DNA of 16,923 nucleotides from JACCYQ01 sp036675565 (GCA_036675565.1 JAKFER010000148.1:1-16923); one strand, 5' to 3'. Counted from the stretch's first letter, positions 1 through 10,357 are shown. The notes: generated by a model from the letters alone, not told the origin. Numbers and translations: made by a program.

Positions 1-2751
1 AATGAGGATGATTTGCTTTTTATCATCCTGGCCCGAAACAATCAAGGCCTGGCAGAGATCAACAAATATTTAACCTGTCATTTCCAGGAGCAAAAAACAT
101 TTGAACCAAATACAGCATGGTCAAATAATGTTTGGGTGATCTATGCATTGGATGCAAAAGAACCTCACACATTAAAGGAAAATGAATTACTGGGTGTACG
201 TCCTTCGCAGGTTAATAAATTATTTTCATTCAATGCATCTAAATGGCAAAACAAACTGGTAGTATGGCAGCCTGTAACTTATAAAAATAAAAAGGGTTAC
301 AACCTGCATCGGTTATTAAGGGCGGTTGATAAGAACATTGTTTTAAGCAAACAACAGGAAACGGAAATAGCCGGTCCGGATGAATTTTTTGTAAATCCTG
401 CACTGGTATTACAGGCCTTCAAACAATACTCCTTTATCATTACCAATACCTGGAAGATCATGGAGAGTTGTTCTTACCAGGTAGAACTGCATACTGACAA
501 GAATAAAAAATGTTTTTCTTCCAGCAAAAAGGATGACATGATCCTGTTGGAAAAACTGGCCATGGATGGGTTGCGATATCGTTTTGGATCCAATAACCGG
601 GAAGCAGAACAAAGAGTGCGAAAGGAATTAAAGATCATTGACAGCCTTGGATTTAATGCTTATTTTTTAATTACCTGGGATGTGATCCGCTATGCACAAA
701 GTCGTGGATTTTATTATGTGGGTCGTGGTTCCGGCGCTAATTCCATTGTTGCTTATTGCCTGCAGATCACGGATGTAAATCCCATTGACCTGGATCTTTA
801 TTTTGAAAGATTTTTAAATCCATATCGAACGTCGCCACCGGATTTTGATATTGATTTTAGCTGGCAGGATCGCGATGAGGTGATTGATTACATTTTTAAA
901 CGATATGGAAAGGATCATGTGGCGTTGTTAGGAATGTACAGCACTTTTCAGCACAATATCATCATAAGGGAACTCGCGAAAGTTTTCGGTTTACCTAAAG
1001 CCGAAACCGATGAATTGCTCAATGACCCACATGCTACGTTTAAGGAAGACCGTTATCAAAAGCATATTTTATATTATGGTGAAATGTTGCGGAATTTTCC
1101 CAATCATTTATCCATTCATCCTGGCGGTATGCTGATCAGTGAAGAACCTGTTTGTAATTATACTGCCATGGAACTTCCTCCTAAAGGTTTTGCTACAGCG
1201 CAGATAGATATGTTTGTTGCTGAAAAAGTAGGTTTATACAAACTGGATATTCTTTCACAAAGGGGATTGGGGCATATCAAAGAAGCAATCAGGTTGGTAA
1301 GGGAAAATAAAAACATTTCCATTGACATCCGCGAAGTGGAAAAATTCATGAAGGATAAAAAAGTGGCGGACCAGATCAGGAGAGCCGATACCATCGGGTG
1401 TTTTTATATTGAGAGCCCGGCCATGCGGCAATTATTATTAAAATTAAAATGCAGTGATTATCTCACGCTGGTTGCAGCAAGTTCCATCATCAGGCCGGGT
1501 GTATCTCAATCGGGTATGATGCGTCAGTACATACAACGCTTTCATCATCCTGATAAAATTGAATACCTGCATCTGAAAATGGAAGAATTATTAAAGGAAA
1601 CCTATGGAGTGATGGTTTACCAGGAAGATGTGATTAAAGTGGCACATCATTTTGCCGGGTTGGATATGGGTGAAGCAGATGTTTTAAGACGTGCCATGAG
1701 CGGTAAATACCGGGGAAGAAAAGAATTTGAAGCGATTAAAAATAAATTTTTTCAGAACTGCGATGAACGTGGATATGCACCTGCATTAACAGCCGAAGTC
1801 TGGCGACAGATTGAAAGTTTTGGTGGCTATTCATTTTCAAAAGCGCATTCAGCTTCGTTTGCAGTGGAAAGTTACCAGAGCCTTTACCTGAAAACGCATT
1901 TCCCGATGGAATTCATGGTGGCGGTGATCAATAATTTTGGTGGCTTTTATTCAACCGAATTATATTTTCATGAGTTGCGCAGAACCGGGGCGCATATACA
2001 TGCACCTTGCATCAATAATAGTTTTGAACTTACCGGGATTCATGACAGGGATGTATACATGGGATTTATCCATATCAAATCACTGGATCAAAAAACCATT
2101 CAACGAATACTGCATGAAAGAGATCAGTGTGGCAGTTTTTTGCACCTTCATGATTTTATAGAACGTACGGCTATTGGTATGGAGCAATTAAATATCTTAA
2201 TCAGGACAGGTGCTTTTCGCTTCACTAAAAAAAATAAAAAGGAATTGTTATGGGAAGCCAATTTTCTGCATAAAAAAATGAAGGAAAAAATACCGGTCTC
2301 CGGTAAGTTGTTTAACAGCCGGCCCCCAGACTTTAAATTGCCCCAACTTGTACAAACGGCCATGGAAGACGCCATGGATGAATTAGAACTATTTGGTTTC
2401 CCGCTTTGTAACCCTTTTTCGATGGCTGATATACCGCCGGGTTCATTAACCATGGCTAAAGACCTCGGAGCACTAGTCGGTTTAGAGGTTGAAGTATTTG
2501 GTTATTATATAACTCAAAAACCGGTGCGGACCCAAAAAGGCCAGTTTATGCAATTCGGCACTTTCATTGACCAAAAGGGCGATTGGCTTGATACGGTACA
2601 TTTTCCCGATGTGGCAGCAACAAATCCATTAACCGGGACTGGTTTTTATTATATGAAAGGAAAAGTGGTTGATGATTTCGGTGTTTTTGCCGTTGAAGTG
2701 AAATGGATGAAAAAAACAGGTTTCAAAAAAGCGGGTAATGATCAACGTTAA
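1..2751 (+). CDS. dnaE: DNA polymerase III alpha subunit, DnaE/DnaE2-like, 5' end cut by window
   Basis: This is the catalytic chain of a C-family replicative or lesion-bypass DNA polymerase. The frame is open from base 1 (codons N-E-D-D-L-L-F-I-I-L), so the true start lies upstream; the TTG at 13 is not a start. Counting the first codon as 1, there are the rest of a PHP domain (to about 135), the palm with GRGSGANS (242-249), PDFDIDF (280-286, metal-binding Asp281 and Asp283) and Asp416 in YKLDIL, the fingers, a Y-G-V-M-V-Y-Q-E motif near 535, a helix-hairpin-helix region near 695-740 and an OB fold (about 824-904). The protein stops just after the OB fold, with no C-terminal tau-binding domain as in long DnaE1. 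That, and the I-I-R-P-G motif near 496, make DnaE2/ImuC likely; upstream imuA/imuB genes would settle it. The PHP metal site looks degenerate: the usual T-N-D motif reads W-Q-P at 89-91. Family certain, subtype likely. Confidence 0.95.
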   Translation, partial: NEDDLLFIILARNNQGLAEINKYLTCHFQEQKTFEPNTAWSNNVWVIYALDAKEPHTLKENELLGVRPSQVNKLFSFNASKWQNKLVVWQPVTYKNKKGYNLHRLLRAVDKNIVLSKQQETEIAGPDEFFVNPALVLQAFKQYSFIITNTWKIMESCSYQVELHTDKNKKCFSSSKKDDMILLEKLAMDGLRYRFGSNNREAEQRVRKELKIIDSLGFNAYFLITWDVIRYAQSRGFYYVGRGSGANSIVAYCLQITDVNPIDLDLYFERFLNPYRTSPPDFDIDFSWQDRDEVIDYIFKRYGKDHVALLGMYSTFQHNIIIRELAKVFGLPKAETDELLNDPHATFKEDRYQKHILYYGEMLRNFPNHLSIHPGGMLISEEPVCNYTAMELPPKGFATAQIDMFVAEKVGLYKLDILSQRGLGHIKEAIRLVRENKNISIDIREVEKFMKDKKVADQIRRADTIGCFYIESPAMRQLLLKLKCSDYLTLVAASSIIRPGVSQSGMMRQYIQRFHHPDKIEYLHLKMEELLKETYGVMVYQEDVIKVAHHFAGLDMGEADVLRRAMSGKYRGRKEFEAIKNKFFQNCDERGYAPALTAEVWRQIESFGGYSFSKAHSASFAVESYQSLYLKTHFPMEFMVAVINNFGGFYSTELYFHELRRTGAHIHAPCINNSFELTGIHDRDVYMGFIHIKSLDQKTIQRILHERDQCGSFLHLHDFIERTAIGMEQLNILIRTGAFRFTKKNKKELLWEANFLHKKMKEKIPVSGKLFNSRPPDFKLPQLVQTAMEDAMDELELFGFPLCNPFSMADIPPGSLTMAKDLGALVGLEVEVFGYYITQKPVRTQKGQFMQFGTFIDQKGDWLDTVHFPDVAATNPLTGTGFYYMKGKVVDDFGVFAVEVKWMKKTGFKKAGNDQR

Positions 2752-2821
2752 CAGCTTAAACCGGGTTAAAACATCTTTTGTCAATCATCATTTATAATTT
2801 TACGAGGATTCATTTCAAATT

Positions 2822-2863
2822 AACTTTAACACGTGTGTAGAAATTTATCTACAGGTTAAAGTT
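2822..2863. repeat. Nested inverted repeat in the tamB leader
   Basis: The outer arms AACTTTAAC (2822-2830) and GTTAAAGTT (2855-2863) are perfectly complementary. Inside them lie a second perfect pair, TGTAGA (2836-2841) and TCTACA (2848-2853), separated by AATTTA. Five bases separate the arms on the left and one on the right. It could be a regulator binding site or a hairpin in the tamB 5' leader. No T-run follows, so it is not an intrinsic terminator for dnaE. Confidence 0.4.
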
Positions 2864-2881
2864 TATATTGTCCAGTATAAT

Positions 2882-2941
2882 AAAGCGGGTTTAAGGCCTG
2901 TTATTTGTGTTTGTACATATTATGAAATTGTAAGCCGCTTT
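2882..2941. repeat. Second inverted repeat upstream of tamB
   Basis: AAAGCGG (2882-2888) pairs with CCGCTTT (2935-2941) across a 46-base interval, ending 28 bases before the tamB start codon. The arms are short and widely spaced, so folding in RNA is plausible but not strong. I see no clear Bacteroidota promoter (TTTG / TAnnTTTG) in this 218-bp gap. Confidence 0.25.
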
Positions 2942-2969
2942 CATTTAAAAAATCAGGAATAAGATTGAA

Positions 2970-5900
2970 ATGACATCAAACCCGCCTGCCACGCCAAAAC
3001 GGAAGAATATTCTACGCAAAACCGGAAGAATCCTGGTTAAGGTGATAGCGGCAATCTTCATCCTCGTATTATTAATTATTATCCTGATACAAATTCCACC
3101 GGTGCAGAATTTTGCCCGTAAAAAAGTAGTCAGTTACCTGGAAGCCAAGCTGGATACAAAAGTGGAAATCGGCCGTATTTATATCGGGCTTCCCAGGGAT
3201 GTGATCCTTTCTGATATTTATATTGAAGATCGGCAAAAGGATACACTTTTTTCTGGGGGAGAAATCAGTGTTGATATTTCCCTGCTGAAATTATTGAGCA
3301 ACCAGGTGGAGGTCAATGAAATTCATCTTGAAGATATAGTTGCCCGTGTTAACCGGCAATTGCCCGATACCACTTTCAACTTCCAGTTTATTATTGATGC
3401 CTTTACGCCCACAACTACTTCAACCACCACGGATACGGCAGCACTGAAAATGGATATCCATTCGGTAATTTTCGATAATGTGCGAATTCTTTATAAAGAC
3501 GTTATTACCGGCAATGATATGGATGTTAAGTTTCAGCATTTAGACGGCCGGATAGATGTTTTTGATCCGGTCAAATTGAACTTCAGTGTACCTGAGTTAA
3601 ACGTGCGGGGATTTAATGGAAGAATATTTCAGTCAAAACCATTGGCAACGCCGGAACCCCTTTCAAAAGATGTAGCGGAGGCACAAGAACCAGCAGCATT
3701 TCAATTACAGTTAAAGGATATTGCGATCAGTAATTCTTACCTCGATTATCGCAACAATGTATCGGCTTTTTATACAACGATTAACCTGGACAAATTTGAA
3801 ACACAAATAAATAACCTTGATCTTAAAAAGCAATTACTCGATATAAAGGCATTAGATCTTGCCAATACGTTTATAGCTATTCGCATGGGTGAGAAACAGG
3901 CCGAATTAATTAAAAAGGAAGTGAAGCAGGAAGTGGAGAGCCTGCAGCAAAGTTTTTGGCGTGTGGGCGTTAAAACGCTTAGGTTAAATGATAACCGTTT
4001 AAAGTTTGATGATGATTCAAGTCCTGAATTAGTTAACGGAATAGATTATGCGCATTTAGATGCCAAAAACCTGACGCTGCATGCTGATGATTTTTTATTT
4101 GCTGGTGATACTATTTCAGGTAAAATATCAAAAGGGAATTTCAGTGAACAAAGTGGTTTTATATTAACCGGCTTACGTACAGATTTTTTTTATGGACCCC
4201 GTCAATCCTATTTAAGAAACCTGGTGATTCAAACGCCTGGTTCATTGATCAGGCGTTCTGCTGCCATCAGCTACCCATCTTTGGAAGCTATGCAAAAAGA
4301 CCTGGGTTCCCTCACGCTGAATGCTAATATCAGTGAAAGTCGCATCCAGGTTAAAGATATACTTGCTTTTGCTCCACAGCTGAGAGGTCAGCCGGGTTTT
4401 ACCAATCCCGACGCCATATGGATCGTTGATGGTGATGTCCATGGTTCTATGCAACAGTTATATGTAAACGATTTTTATTTCAAAGGATTACAAAACACCC
4501 GCTTAAATATTGATGGTTCTATTGCCAGCTTACTGGATATGAATAAAATCAGTGCAGACCTGGCTATCAAAGAATTCAGTACCTCCCGTTCAGACCTCAA
4601 TTTGTTTATTCCAAAAGGATCTATCCCGGAAAATATAACCATCCCCGAGATGATGGGTATGCGCGGAACATTAAAAGGGAACACAGGAAACATTCGTGCT
4701 GACCTTGCTATCAACACTACTTCAGGAAATGCAACGGTTAATGGACAGTTTCGAAATTTATCCAACCCGCAGAATATAAATTATGACCTGGATCTGACCA
4801 CTCAATCATTAAACCTGGGAAGCATTTTACAAATGCAGGAGACCTTGGGAACGCTGACTTCTGATTTGCGGTTAACAGGTTCAGGATTTGACCCAATCAC
4901 CATGAATGCAAAAATGAATGGGGTTATCCATTCCATTTCTTACAATAAATACAATTATAAAAACATAAATATTGATGGTGCCATCAGCAACCAGCAATTC
5001 AATGCGCTGGCATCTATAACAGATCCTAATATTGATCTGGATGTAGACGTCAATGGAGATCTATCAGGTGAATTCCCTTCCATTCAAATGGATGCACAGG
5101 TTGACAGCATCAAAACTTTTGCATTGAACTTAACCGCTGATACCATCATTTACCGGGGAAATATAACGGCAGACTTCCCGGTTACTGATCCGGACCGATT
5201 GCAGGGTTCATTAATGGCTACACAATCATTAATGGTTTATAACGGGCAACGCATGGTTCTTGATACCATGGCTCTTGAAGCGGGAGGCACTGGTGATAGC
5301 CGTTATTTGCAGGTGAACAGTGCACCAGTTAGTGCCAGGATGGAGGGATTATATGTACTTACACAATTAGGTTCGGTTTTTCAACAAGCCATCCAGCCTT
5401 ATTTCAATATTATGCCGGCAGGCAGTAGTTTACCTCCGCCAACGGCACCTTATGATTTTGCTTTTAATGCCGTGGTCAGGGATCACCCATTGGTAAAAGC
5501 ACTGGTTCCCGGCCTCGATGAATTGCAAACCATTCAAATGAATGGCAATTTCAACAGCGATACCGGGTGGACCTTACATGCAGAAGCACCTTATATTAAA
5601 CAAGGTCCCCAGGAAATAAACAACCTTGTAATAAATGCCGGTACAGATGCAAATGAAATCAACCTGGTGGCGACCATTGATCAATTTACCAACGGGCCGG
5701 GATTTAAATTATATAAAACCAATGTTAATGCTTCCATCGCCAATAACCAGATCCAATTTGATCTTGAGAACCTGGACCAGGCAGGTAAAGAAAAATATGC
5801 ATTGGCCGCCACCTTTAACCAACCTGTTGATAATCGTTATGTTTTTTCCGTGAACCCTGATGGTCTTGTATTGAACTATGACTCCTGGAACGTAACTGCC

Positions 5901-8045
5901 GATAACCAGGTTATTATTACACCTGACTATATAAACGTAAATAATTTTGAATTAAACAGGAACAACCAGCGTATCAGTTTAAACAGTATTGCGCCCGGTA
6001 ATGCACCCATTGATGTGCAGTTAGCCAACTTTGAACTGGCAACCCTCACCGCATTTGTTAAGCAGGATTCATTAGCCCTTACCGGCATTCTGAATGGAAC
6101 GGCTCAACTTAAAAACCTGATGCAGCAGCCAATAATCACCAGCGATCTCACGATCCGGGACCTGGCTTTTAACCAAGATACGATTGGCAATGTGCAAATG
6201 AATTTGAATAACGCCACTGCAGGTGTTTACAATGCTGATATAAAAGTTTCGGGCAGGGGAAATGACATTGTGATCAACGGAAATTATTATGAAGATGGCC
6301 GTCTTGACCTGAATGGTAATATCAATACGCTCCAATTAAATACAATCGAGGGTTCCACATTTGGAGCGTTGAGCAATGCGGAAGGAAACATTGATGGAAA
6401 TATAAAAATACAAGGAACCCTTGGCAAGCCTGACATTAATGGCCGGCTGAATTTTAATAATACAGCGTTTACACTCACTATGTTGGGCAGTCGCTTCCGT
6501 GTGGATGATGAAAGCATCGTGGTAAATGACCAGGGTATATTGTTCAATACTTTTACAATTAAAGATTCTTCAAATAATACAGCCGTGCTGGACGGGTATG
6601 CCTATACCAGTGATTTTACCAATTTTGATTTTGACCTCGATTTAAAAGCAAATGATTTTACCGGGATTAACAGTACCAAGCAACAGAATGATGTATTTTA
6701 TGGCAAGCTTACTTTTAATGCCGACCTCCATATTAATGGCACAAGCCAGCAACCGGTAGTTGATGGAAGTGTAAGGGTAAATGAAAATACCAATTTCACT
6801 GTTATATTACCGCAGCCGTCCCCGGGTATTGCAGACAGGGAAGGCATTGTTGAATTTGTGGATATGGATGGTACCATAAATGATTCGCTGTTCTTAAGCA
6901 AGTATGATTCGCTTAACCAATCCGAAATTTTAGGATTTGATATTACCACCAATATAGAAGTGGATCGGGAAGCGATATTCAACCTGGTTGTGGATGAAGC
7001 CAATGGCGATTTCCTGAATTTAAAGGGCGAAGCCAACCTGACTGCCGGCATTGATCCCAGTGGCAACATCACGCTTACTGGATCTTATGAATTATACGAT
7101 GGCTCCTACCAATTTTCTATTAGTTTGTTGAAGCGCAAATTTGATATTCAACAAGGCAGCCGAATAATCTGGCTGGGCACCCCCACGGATGCCATGGTTG
7201 ACCTGACGGCAATCTATGTTGCCAATACCGCACCACTGGGCCTTGTTCAGGATCAGTTGTCACAGGCTGAAGTAGGATTCTACCGTCAAAAACTACCCTT
7301 TGAAGTTTACCTGAAAATGGAAGGCGAATTGATGAAACCCCAGATCAGTTTTGATATTGTACTACCTGAGGACCGGAATTATATTGTAAACAATGACATT
7401 TTATTAACCACCAGGAACAGGCTTAATCAATTGAGGCAGCAGCCTACTGAATTGAACAAACAGGTTTTTGCCCTTTTACTGATGAATCGGTTTATTTCTG
7501 AAAATCCGTTTGAAAGCAGTGGTGATGGATTTTCAGCAGGTGCATTTGCCAGGCAAAGCGTCAGTAAATTATTAACCGAACAACTGAACCAGCTTGCATC
7601 AGGATTGATTCAGGGAGTGGATATTGATTTTGGTATTTCATCGGTCGATGATTATACCACAGGTGAAAGACAAAACCGTACGGACCTGAATGTGGGATTA
7701 TCAAAACGTCTGTTGAATGATCGCTTAAAGGTTACTGTTGGCAGTAATTTCGAATTGGAAGGACCAAGCAACAGCAACCAGCAAACAAACAATATTGGCG
7801 GAAACATTGCCATCGATTACCAGTTAAGCAAAGATGGCAGGTACTTGCTAAGGGCTTATCGTAAAAATGAATATGAAGGTGTGGTGGAAGGACAGGTAAT
7901 TGAAACAGGTGTAAGTTTTATCATCACCCTGGATTATGATCATTTCCGCAACCTGTTTCGTAAGCCTGAAAAAGAAAAAGATGTTGTAGCACCACCTGAA
8001 AATACAAGACCAATTAAAGAAACGGAAAAACCGCTTAAGCAATAA
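2970..8045 (+). CDS. tamB: Translocation and assembly module protein TamB (DUF490)
   Basis: This 1691-residue protein is anchored in the inner membrane and is expected to span the periplasm as a long beta-rich groove, helping insert outer-membrane proteins or move lipids together with a TamA/TamL barrel. A basic N-terminus is followed by one membrane segment at about residues 22-42 (A-A-I-F-I-L-V-L-L-I-I-I-L-I). An AsmA-like start follows (K-V-E-I-G-R-I-Y-I near 64-72), then more than 1000 residues of repetitive beta-strand sequence. The C-terminal TamB domain is recognised by G-S-Y-E-L-Y-D-G-S-Y at 1371-1380 and the following K-R-K-F-D-I-Q-Q-G-S. The ATG is preceded by AGGA about 12 bases upstream. 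Its stop overlaps the tamL start (TAATG), so the two are translationally coupled. Its length exceeds the Escherichia coli protein (about 1260), as is usual in Bacteroidota. Confidence 0.94.
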   Translation: MTSNPPATPKRKNILRKTGRILVKVIAAIFILVLLIIILIQIPPVQNFARKKVVSYLEAKLDTKVEIGRIYIGLPRDVILSDIYIEDRQKDTLFSGGEISVDISLLKLLSNQVEVNEIHLEDIVARVNRQLPDTTFNFQFIIDAFTPTTTSTTTDTAALKMDIHSVIFDNVRILYKDVITGNDMDVKFQHLDGRIDVFDPVKLNFSVPELNVRGFNGRIFQSKPLATPEPLSKDVAEAQEPAAFQLQLKDIAISNSYLDYRNNVSAFYTTINLDKFETQINNLDLKKQLLDIKALDLANTFIAIRMGEKQAELIKKEVKQEVESLQQSFWRVGVKTLRLNDNRLKFDDDSSPELVNGIDYAHLDAKNLTLHADDFLFAGDTISGKISKGNFSEQSGFILTGLRTDFFYGPRQSYLRNLVIQTPGSLIRRSAAISYPSLEAMQKDLGSLTLNANISESRIQVKDILAFAPQLRGQPGFTNPDAIWIVDGDVHGSMQQLYVNDFYFKGLQNTRLNIDGSIASLLDMNKISADLAIKEFSTSRSDLNLFIPKGSIPENITIPEMMGMRGTLKGNTGNIRADLAINTTSGNATVNGQFRNLSNPQNINYDLDLTTQSLNLGSILQMQETLGTLTSDLRLTGSGFDPITMNAKMNGVIHSISYNKYNYKNINIDGAISNQQFNALASITDPNIDLDVDVNGDLSGEFPSIQMDAQVDSIKTFALNLTADTIIYRGNITADFPVTDPDRLQGSLMATQSLMVYNGQRMVLDTMALEAGGTGDSRYLQVNSAPVSARMEGLYVLTQLGSVFQQAIQPYFNIMPAGSSLPPPTAPYDFAFNAVVRDHPLVKALVPGLDELQTIQMNGNFNSDTGWTLHAEAPYIKQGPQEINNLVINAGTDANEINLVATIDQFTNGPGFKLYKTNVNASIANNQIQFDLENLDQAGKEKYALAATFNQPVDNRYVFSVNPDGLVLNYDSWNVTADNQVIITPDYINVNNFELNRNNQRISLNSIAPGNAPIDVQLANFELATLTAFVKQDSLALTGILNGTAQLKNLMQQPIITSDLTIRDLAFNQDTIGNVQMNLNNATAGVYNADIKVSGRGNDIVINGNYYEDGRLDLNGNINTLQLNTIEGSTFGALSNAEGNIDGNIKIQGTLGKPDINGRLNFNNTAFTLTMLGSRFRVDDESIVVNDQGILFNTFTIKDSSNNTAVLDGYAYTSDFTNFDFDLDLKANDFTGINSTKQQNDVFYGKLTFNADLHINGTSQQPVVDGSVRVNENTNFTVILPQPSPGIADREGIVEFVDMDGTINDSLFLSKYDSLNQSEILGFDITTNIEVDREAIFNLVVDEANGDFLNLKGEANLTAGIDPSGNITLTGSYELYDGSYQFSISLLKRKFDIQQGSRIIWLGTPTDAMVDLTAIYVANTAPLGLVQDQLSQAEVGFYRQKLPFEVYLKMEGELMKPQISFDIVLPEDRNYIVNNDILLTTRNRLNQLRQQPTELNKQVFALLLMNRFISENPFESSGDGFSAGAFARQSVSKLLTEQLNQLASGLIQGVDIDFGISSVDDYTTGERQNRTDLNVGLSKRLLNDRLKVTVGSNFELEGPSNSNQQTNNIGGNIAIDYQLSKDGRYLLRAYRKNEYEGVVEGQVIETGVSFIITLDYDHFRNLFRKPEKEKDVVAPPENTRPIKETEKPLKQ

Positions 8046-10357
8046 TGAAAGGATTAAATGTATTAAAAGCAGGAAGTTTATTTTTTATATCCCTTTGGAT
8101 GATATCATGCAGTTATACCAAACATCTGGATGAAGGGCAGGCTTTATATTTAGGTTCCGATGTAATAATTGTAGACAGCATTGCCAATACAAAAGAAAAG
8201 AAAAAGCTGGCCTCCGAATTAAACAACCTTACTATTCCGGAACCCAATACCACCTTCCTGGGATTAAAACCCAAATTATTTTTTTATAACCTGGCAGGTG
8301 ATACATCTAAAAATGGATGGCTTAGCCGGAAATTAAGAAATATGGGAGAGCCACCTGTTTTAATGCAGGATGTTGACCTGGAATACAATGAAAAATTATT
8401 AGACAGCAGGTTGGAAAATATCGGGTATTTCAGGAGCAATGTAAGCGGCGATACCACTATTAAAAATAAAAAAGGAAGCGCTACTTATACTGCAACGCCA
8501 GGGTCACGGTATCATATAACCGCTGTTCAATATCCACAGGACAGTACGGTGTTAACCCGAAAAATAAAAGAAATAGAAGAAAGCAGCTTTTTAAAACCGG
8601 GTAATCCATTTGACCTGGACATCATCAAAGCTGAGCGTGCCCGCATCGATGCCTATTTAAAAGAAAATGGATTTTATTATTTTAATGAAGATTACCTGGT
8701 TATTAAAGCGGATAGTACAATAGGAAATCAACAAGTGAGTCTGTATTTGCAGGTTAAACCAGAAACACCTGATATTGCCCGGCAGGTTTATACGATGAAT
8801 GACATATTTGTGTATAGCAATTACCGACTATCTACAGCAGAAGAAGATACCAATGCCCGGCATGCTACTTTTTATAAAGGTTATTATGTAGTGGATAAAG
8901 AAAATATTTTTAAACCTAAATTGTTTCAGCAGGCGATATTATTTAACCCCGGTGATATCTACTCCCGTACCAGGCATAACCTGACATTGAACCGGTTAAT
9001 AACGCTGGACCTGTTCAAATTTGTAAAGAACCGGTACGAGCAGGTTGAAGTAAATGATTCTATTAAGCTTGATAATTTCTATTATCTCACGCCTTATCCT
9101 AAAAAATCTATCAGGGCCGAAATTGGTGCCAGTACCAAGGATAATAATTTCACAGGTACCAATATTACTTTTGGTTTCAGGAACCGGAACACTTTTAAGG
9201 GTGGTGAGTTACTGGCCGTAAATGTAAACCTGGGTACCGAAGTGCAGGTTAGCGGTAATACCAGTGGAAATTCATACCGCGCAGGTGCGGATGTAAGTTT
9301 TGCAGTACCCCGTTTCTGGATTCCCTTTTTTAACCTCAATACAAGGGGTGGTTATTTGCCCAAAACCACGCTTAAACTTGGGTTCGATGTTTTGAACCGT
9401 TCGAAATTATATACGATAAATTCTTTCAATGCCACTTATGGTTATAGCTGGAAAGAAAGTCTGATCAGGCAACATGAACTGAACCCGGTAAACATTACGT
9501 ATGTACAACCGATAAAAGTAACTGATGAATACAAACTAAGAGCGATAACAGAACCTGCTTTACAGAATGTTGTGGACACGCAATTTATCCTGGGGAGTAG
9601 TTACAAATATTTATGGAACCAGTTGCAGCAGGGAAGTTCTTTTCAATCAGGCTTTTATTTTGATGGTTTACTGGATCTCTCCGGTAATATAGCAGGGTTG
9701 TTTAACAGTGGTGATCTCTTACAGGGAAAACCTTCCCGGATTGCAGGCGCCATATTTTCACAGTATATAAAAACACAGGCAGACTTCAGGTATTACCTGA
9801 ACCTGACTAAAAAAAGTGTATTAGCCAATCGCATTATCCTGGGCTTTGGATATCCTTATGGAAATTCTATTTCCTTGCCTTTTATAAAACAGTTTTTTGT
9901 AGGGGGTAATAACAGTGTAAGGGCATTCCGCAGCAGGAGTGTGGGGCCAGGCACATACCGCTCACCTTTGGTAGGGGCCAGTACTTTTTTACCTGACCAG
10001 TCGGGAGACATCAAACTCGAATTGAATACTGAATACCGGGCCCAGATTTCTGGCTTCCTGCATGGAGCTTTGTTTATCGATGCCGGTAATACCTGGCTTT
10101 ACAGGCAAAATCCTAATGCAGTAAAACCCGGGGCGGTTTTTTCAAAAGATTTTATGAAGGAACTGGCAATAGGTGGTGGCGCCGGTCTTCGTTTCGATTT
10201 TACGGTCCTGGTATTGCGTATAGATATGGCCATTCCATTTCGCAAACCCTGGTTGGCCGATGGCGATCGTTGGGTATTAAATGATATTGATTTCAAAAAC
10301 AAAGACTGGCGAAAAGAAAATATCATTTTCAATCTTGCCATCGGTTATCCATTCTAG
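8045..10357 (+). CDS. tamL: Outer-membrane Omp85-family assembly protein, lipoprotein TamA variant (TamL)
   Basis: This 770-residue Omp85-superfamily protein is the likely outer-membrane partner of TamB. The N-terminus is a lipoprotein signal: a hydrophobic stretch (L-F-F-I-S-L-W-M-I-S) ends at Cys22, matching a lipobox, so the mature protein is probably lipidated at that Cys. This is the hallmark of TamL rather than proteobacterial TamA. POTRA-like sequence occupies roughly 40-350 and the rest is a beta-barrel of the bacterial surface antigen family. The conserved loop-6 motif appears as V-R-A-F (625-628) instead of V-R-G-F, followed by R-S-R-S-V-G-P-G; the key Arg626 is kept. The chain ends in aromatic N-L-A-I-G-Y-P-F, suited to barrel insertion. 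It shares one base with the tamB stop and has no separate ribosome-binding site, indicating translational coupling. Confidence 0.93.
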   Translation: MKGLNVLKAGSLFFISLWMISCSYTKHLDEGQALYLGSDVIIVDSIANTKEKKKLASELNNLTIPEPNTTFLGLKPKLFFYNLAGDTSKNGWLSRKLRNMGEPPVLMQDVDLEYNEKLLDSRLENIGYFRSNVSGDTTIKNKKGSATYTATPGSRYHITAVQYPQDSTVLTRKIKEIEESSFLKPGNPFDLDIIKAERARIDAYLKENGFYYFNEDYLVIKADSTIGNQQVSLYLQVKPETPDIARQVYTMNDIFVYSNYRLSTAEEDTNARHATFYKGYYVVDKENIFKPKLFQQAILFNPGDIYSRTRHNLTLNRLITLDLFKFVKNRYEQVEVNDSIKLDNFYYLTPYPKKSIRAEIGASTKDNNFTGTNITFGFRNRNTFKGGELLAVNVNLGTEVQVSGNTSGNSYRAGADVSFAVPRFWIPFFNLNTRGGYLPKTTLKLGFDVLNRSKLYTINSFNATYGYSWKESLIRQHELNPVNITYVQPIKVTDEYKLRAITEPALQNVVDTQFILGSSYKYLWNQLQQGSSFQSGFYFDGLLDLSGNIAGLFNSGDLLQGKPSRIAGAIFSQYIKTQADFRYYLNLTKKSVLANRIILGFGYPYGNSISLPFIKQFFVGGNNSVRAFRSRSVGPGTYRSPLVGASTFLPDQSGDIKLELNTEYRAQISGFLHGALFIDAGNTWLYRQNPNAVKPGAVFSKDFMKELAIGGGAGLRFDFTVLVLRIDMAIPFRKPWLADGDRWVLNDIDFKNKDWRKENIIFNLAIGYPF

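Noticed and set aside
2876..2881. TATAAT hexamer upstream of tamB
   Set aside because: It matches the E. coli -10 box, but there is no -35 box at the right distance and Bacteroidota use a different promoter consensus.
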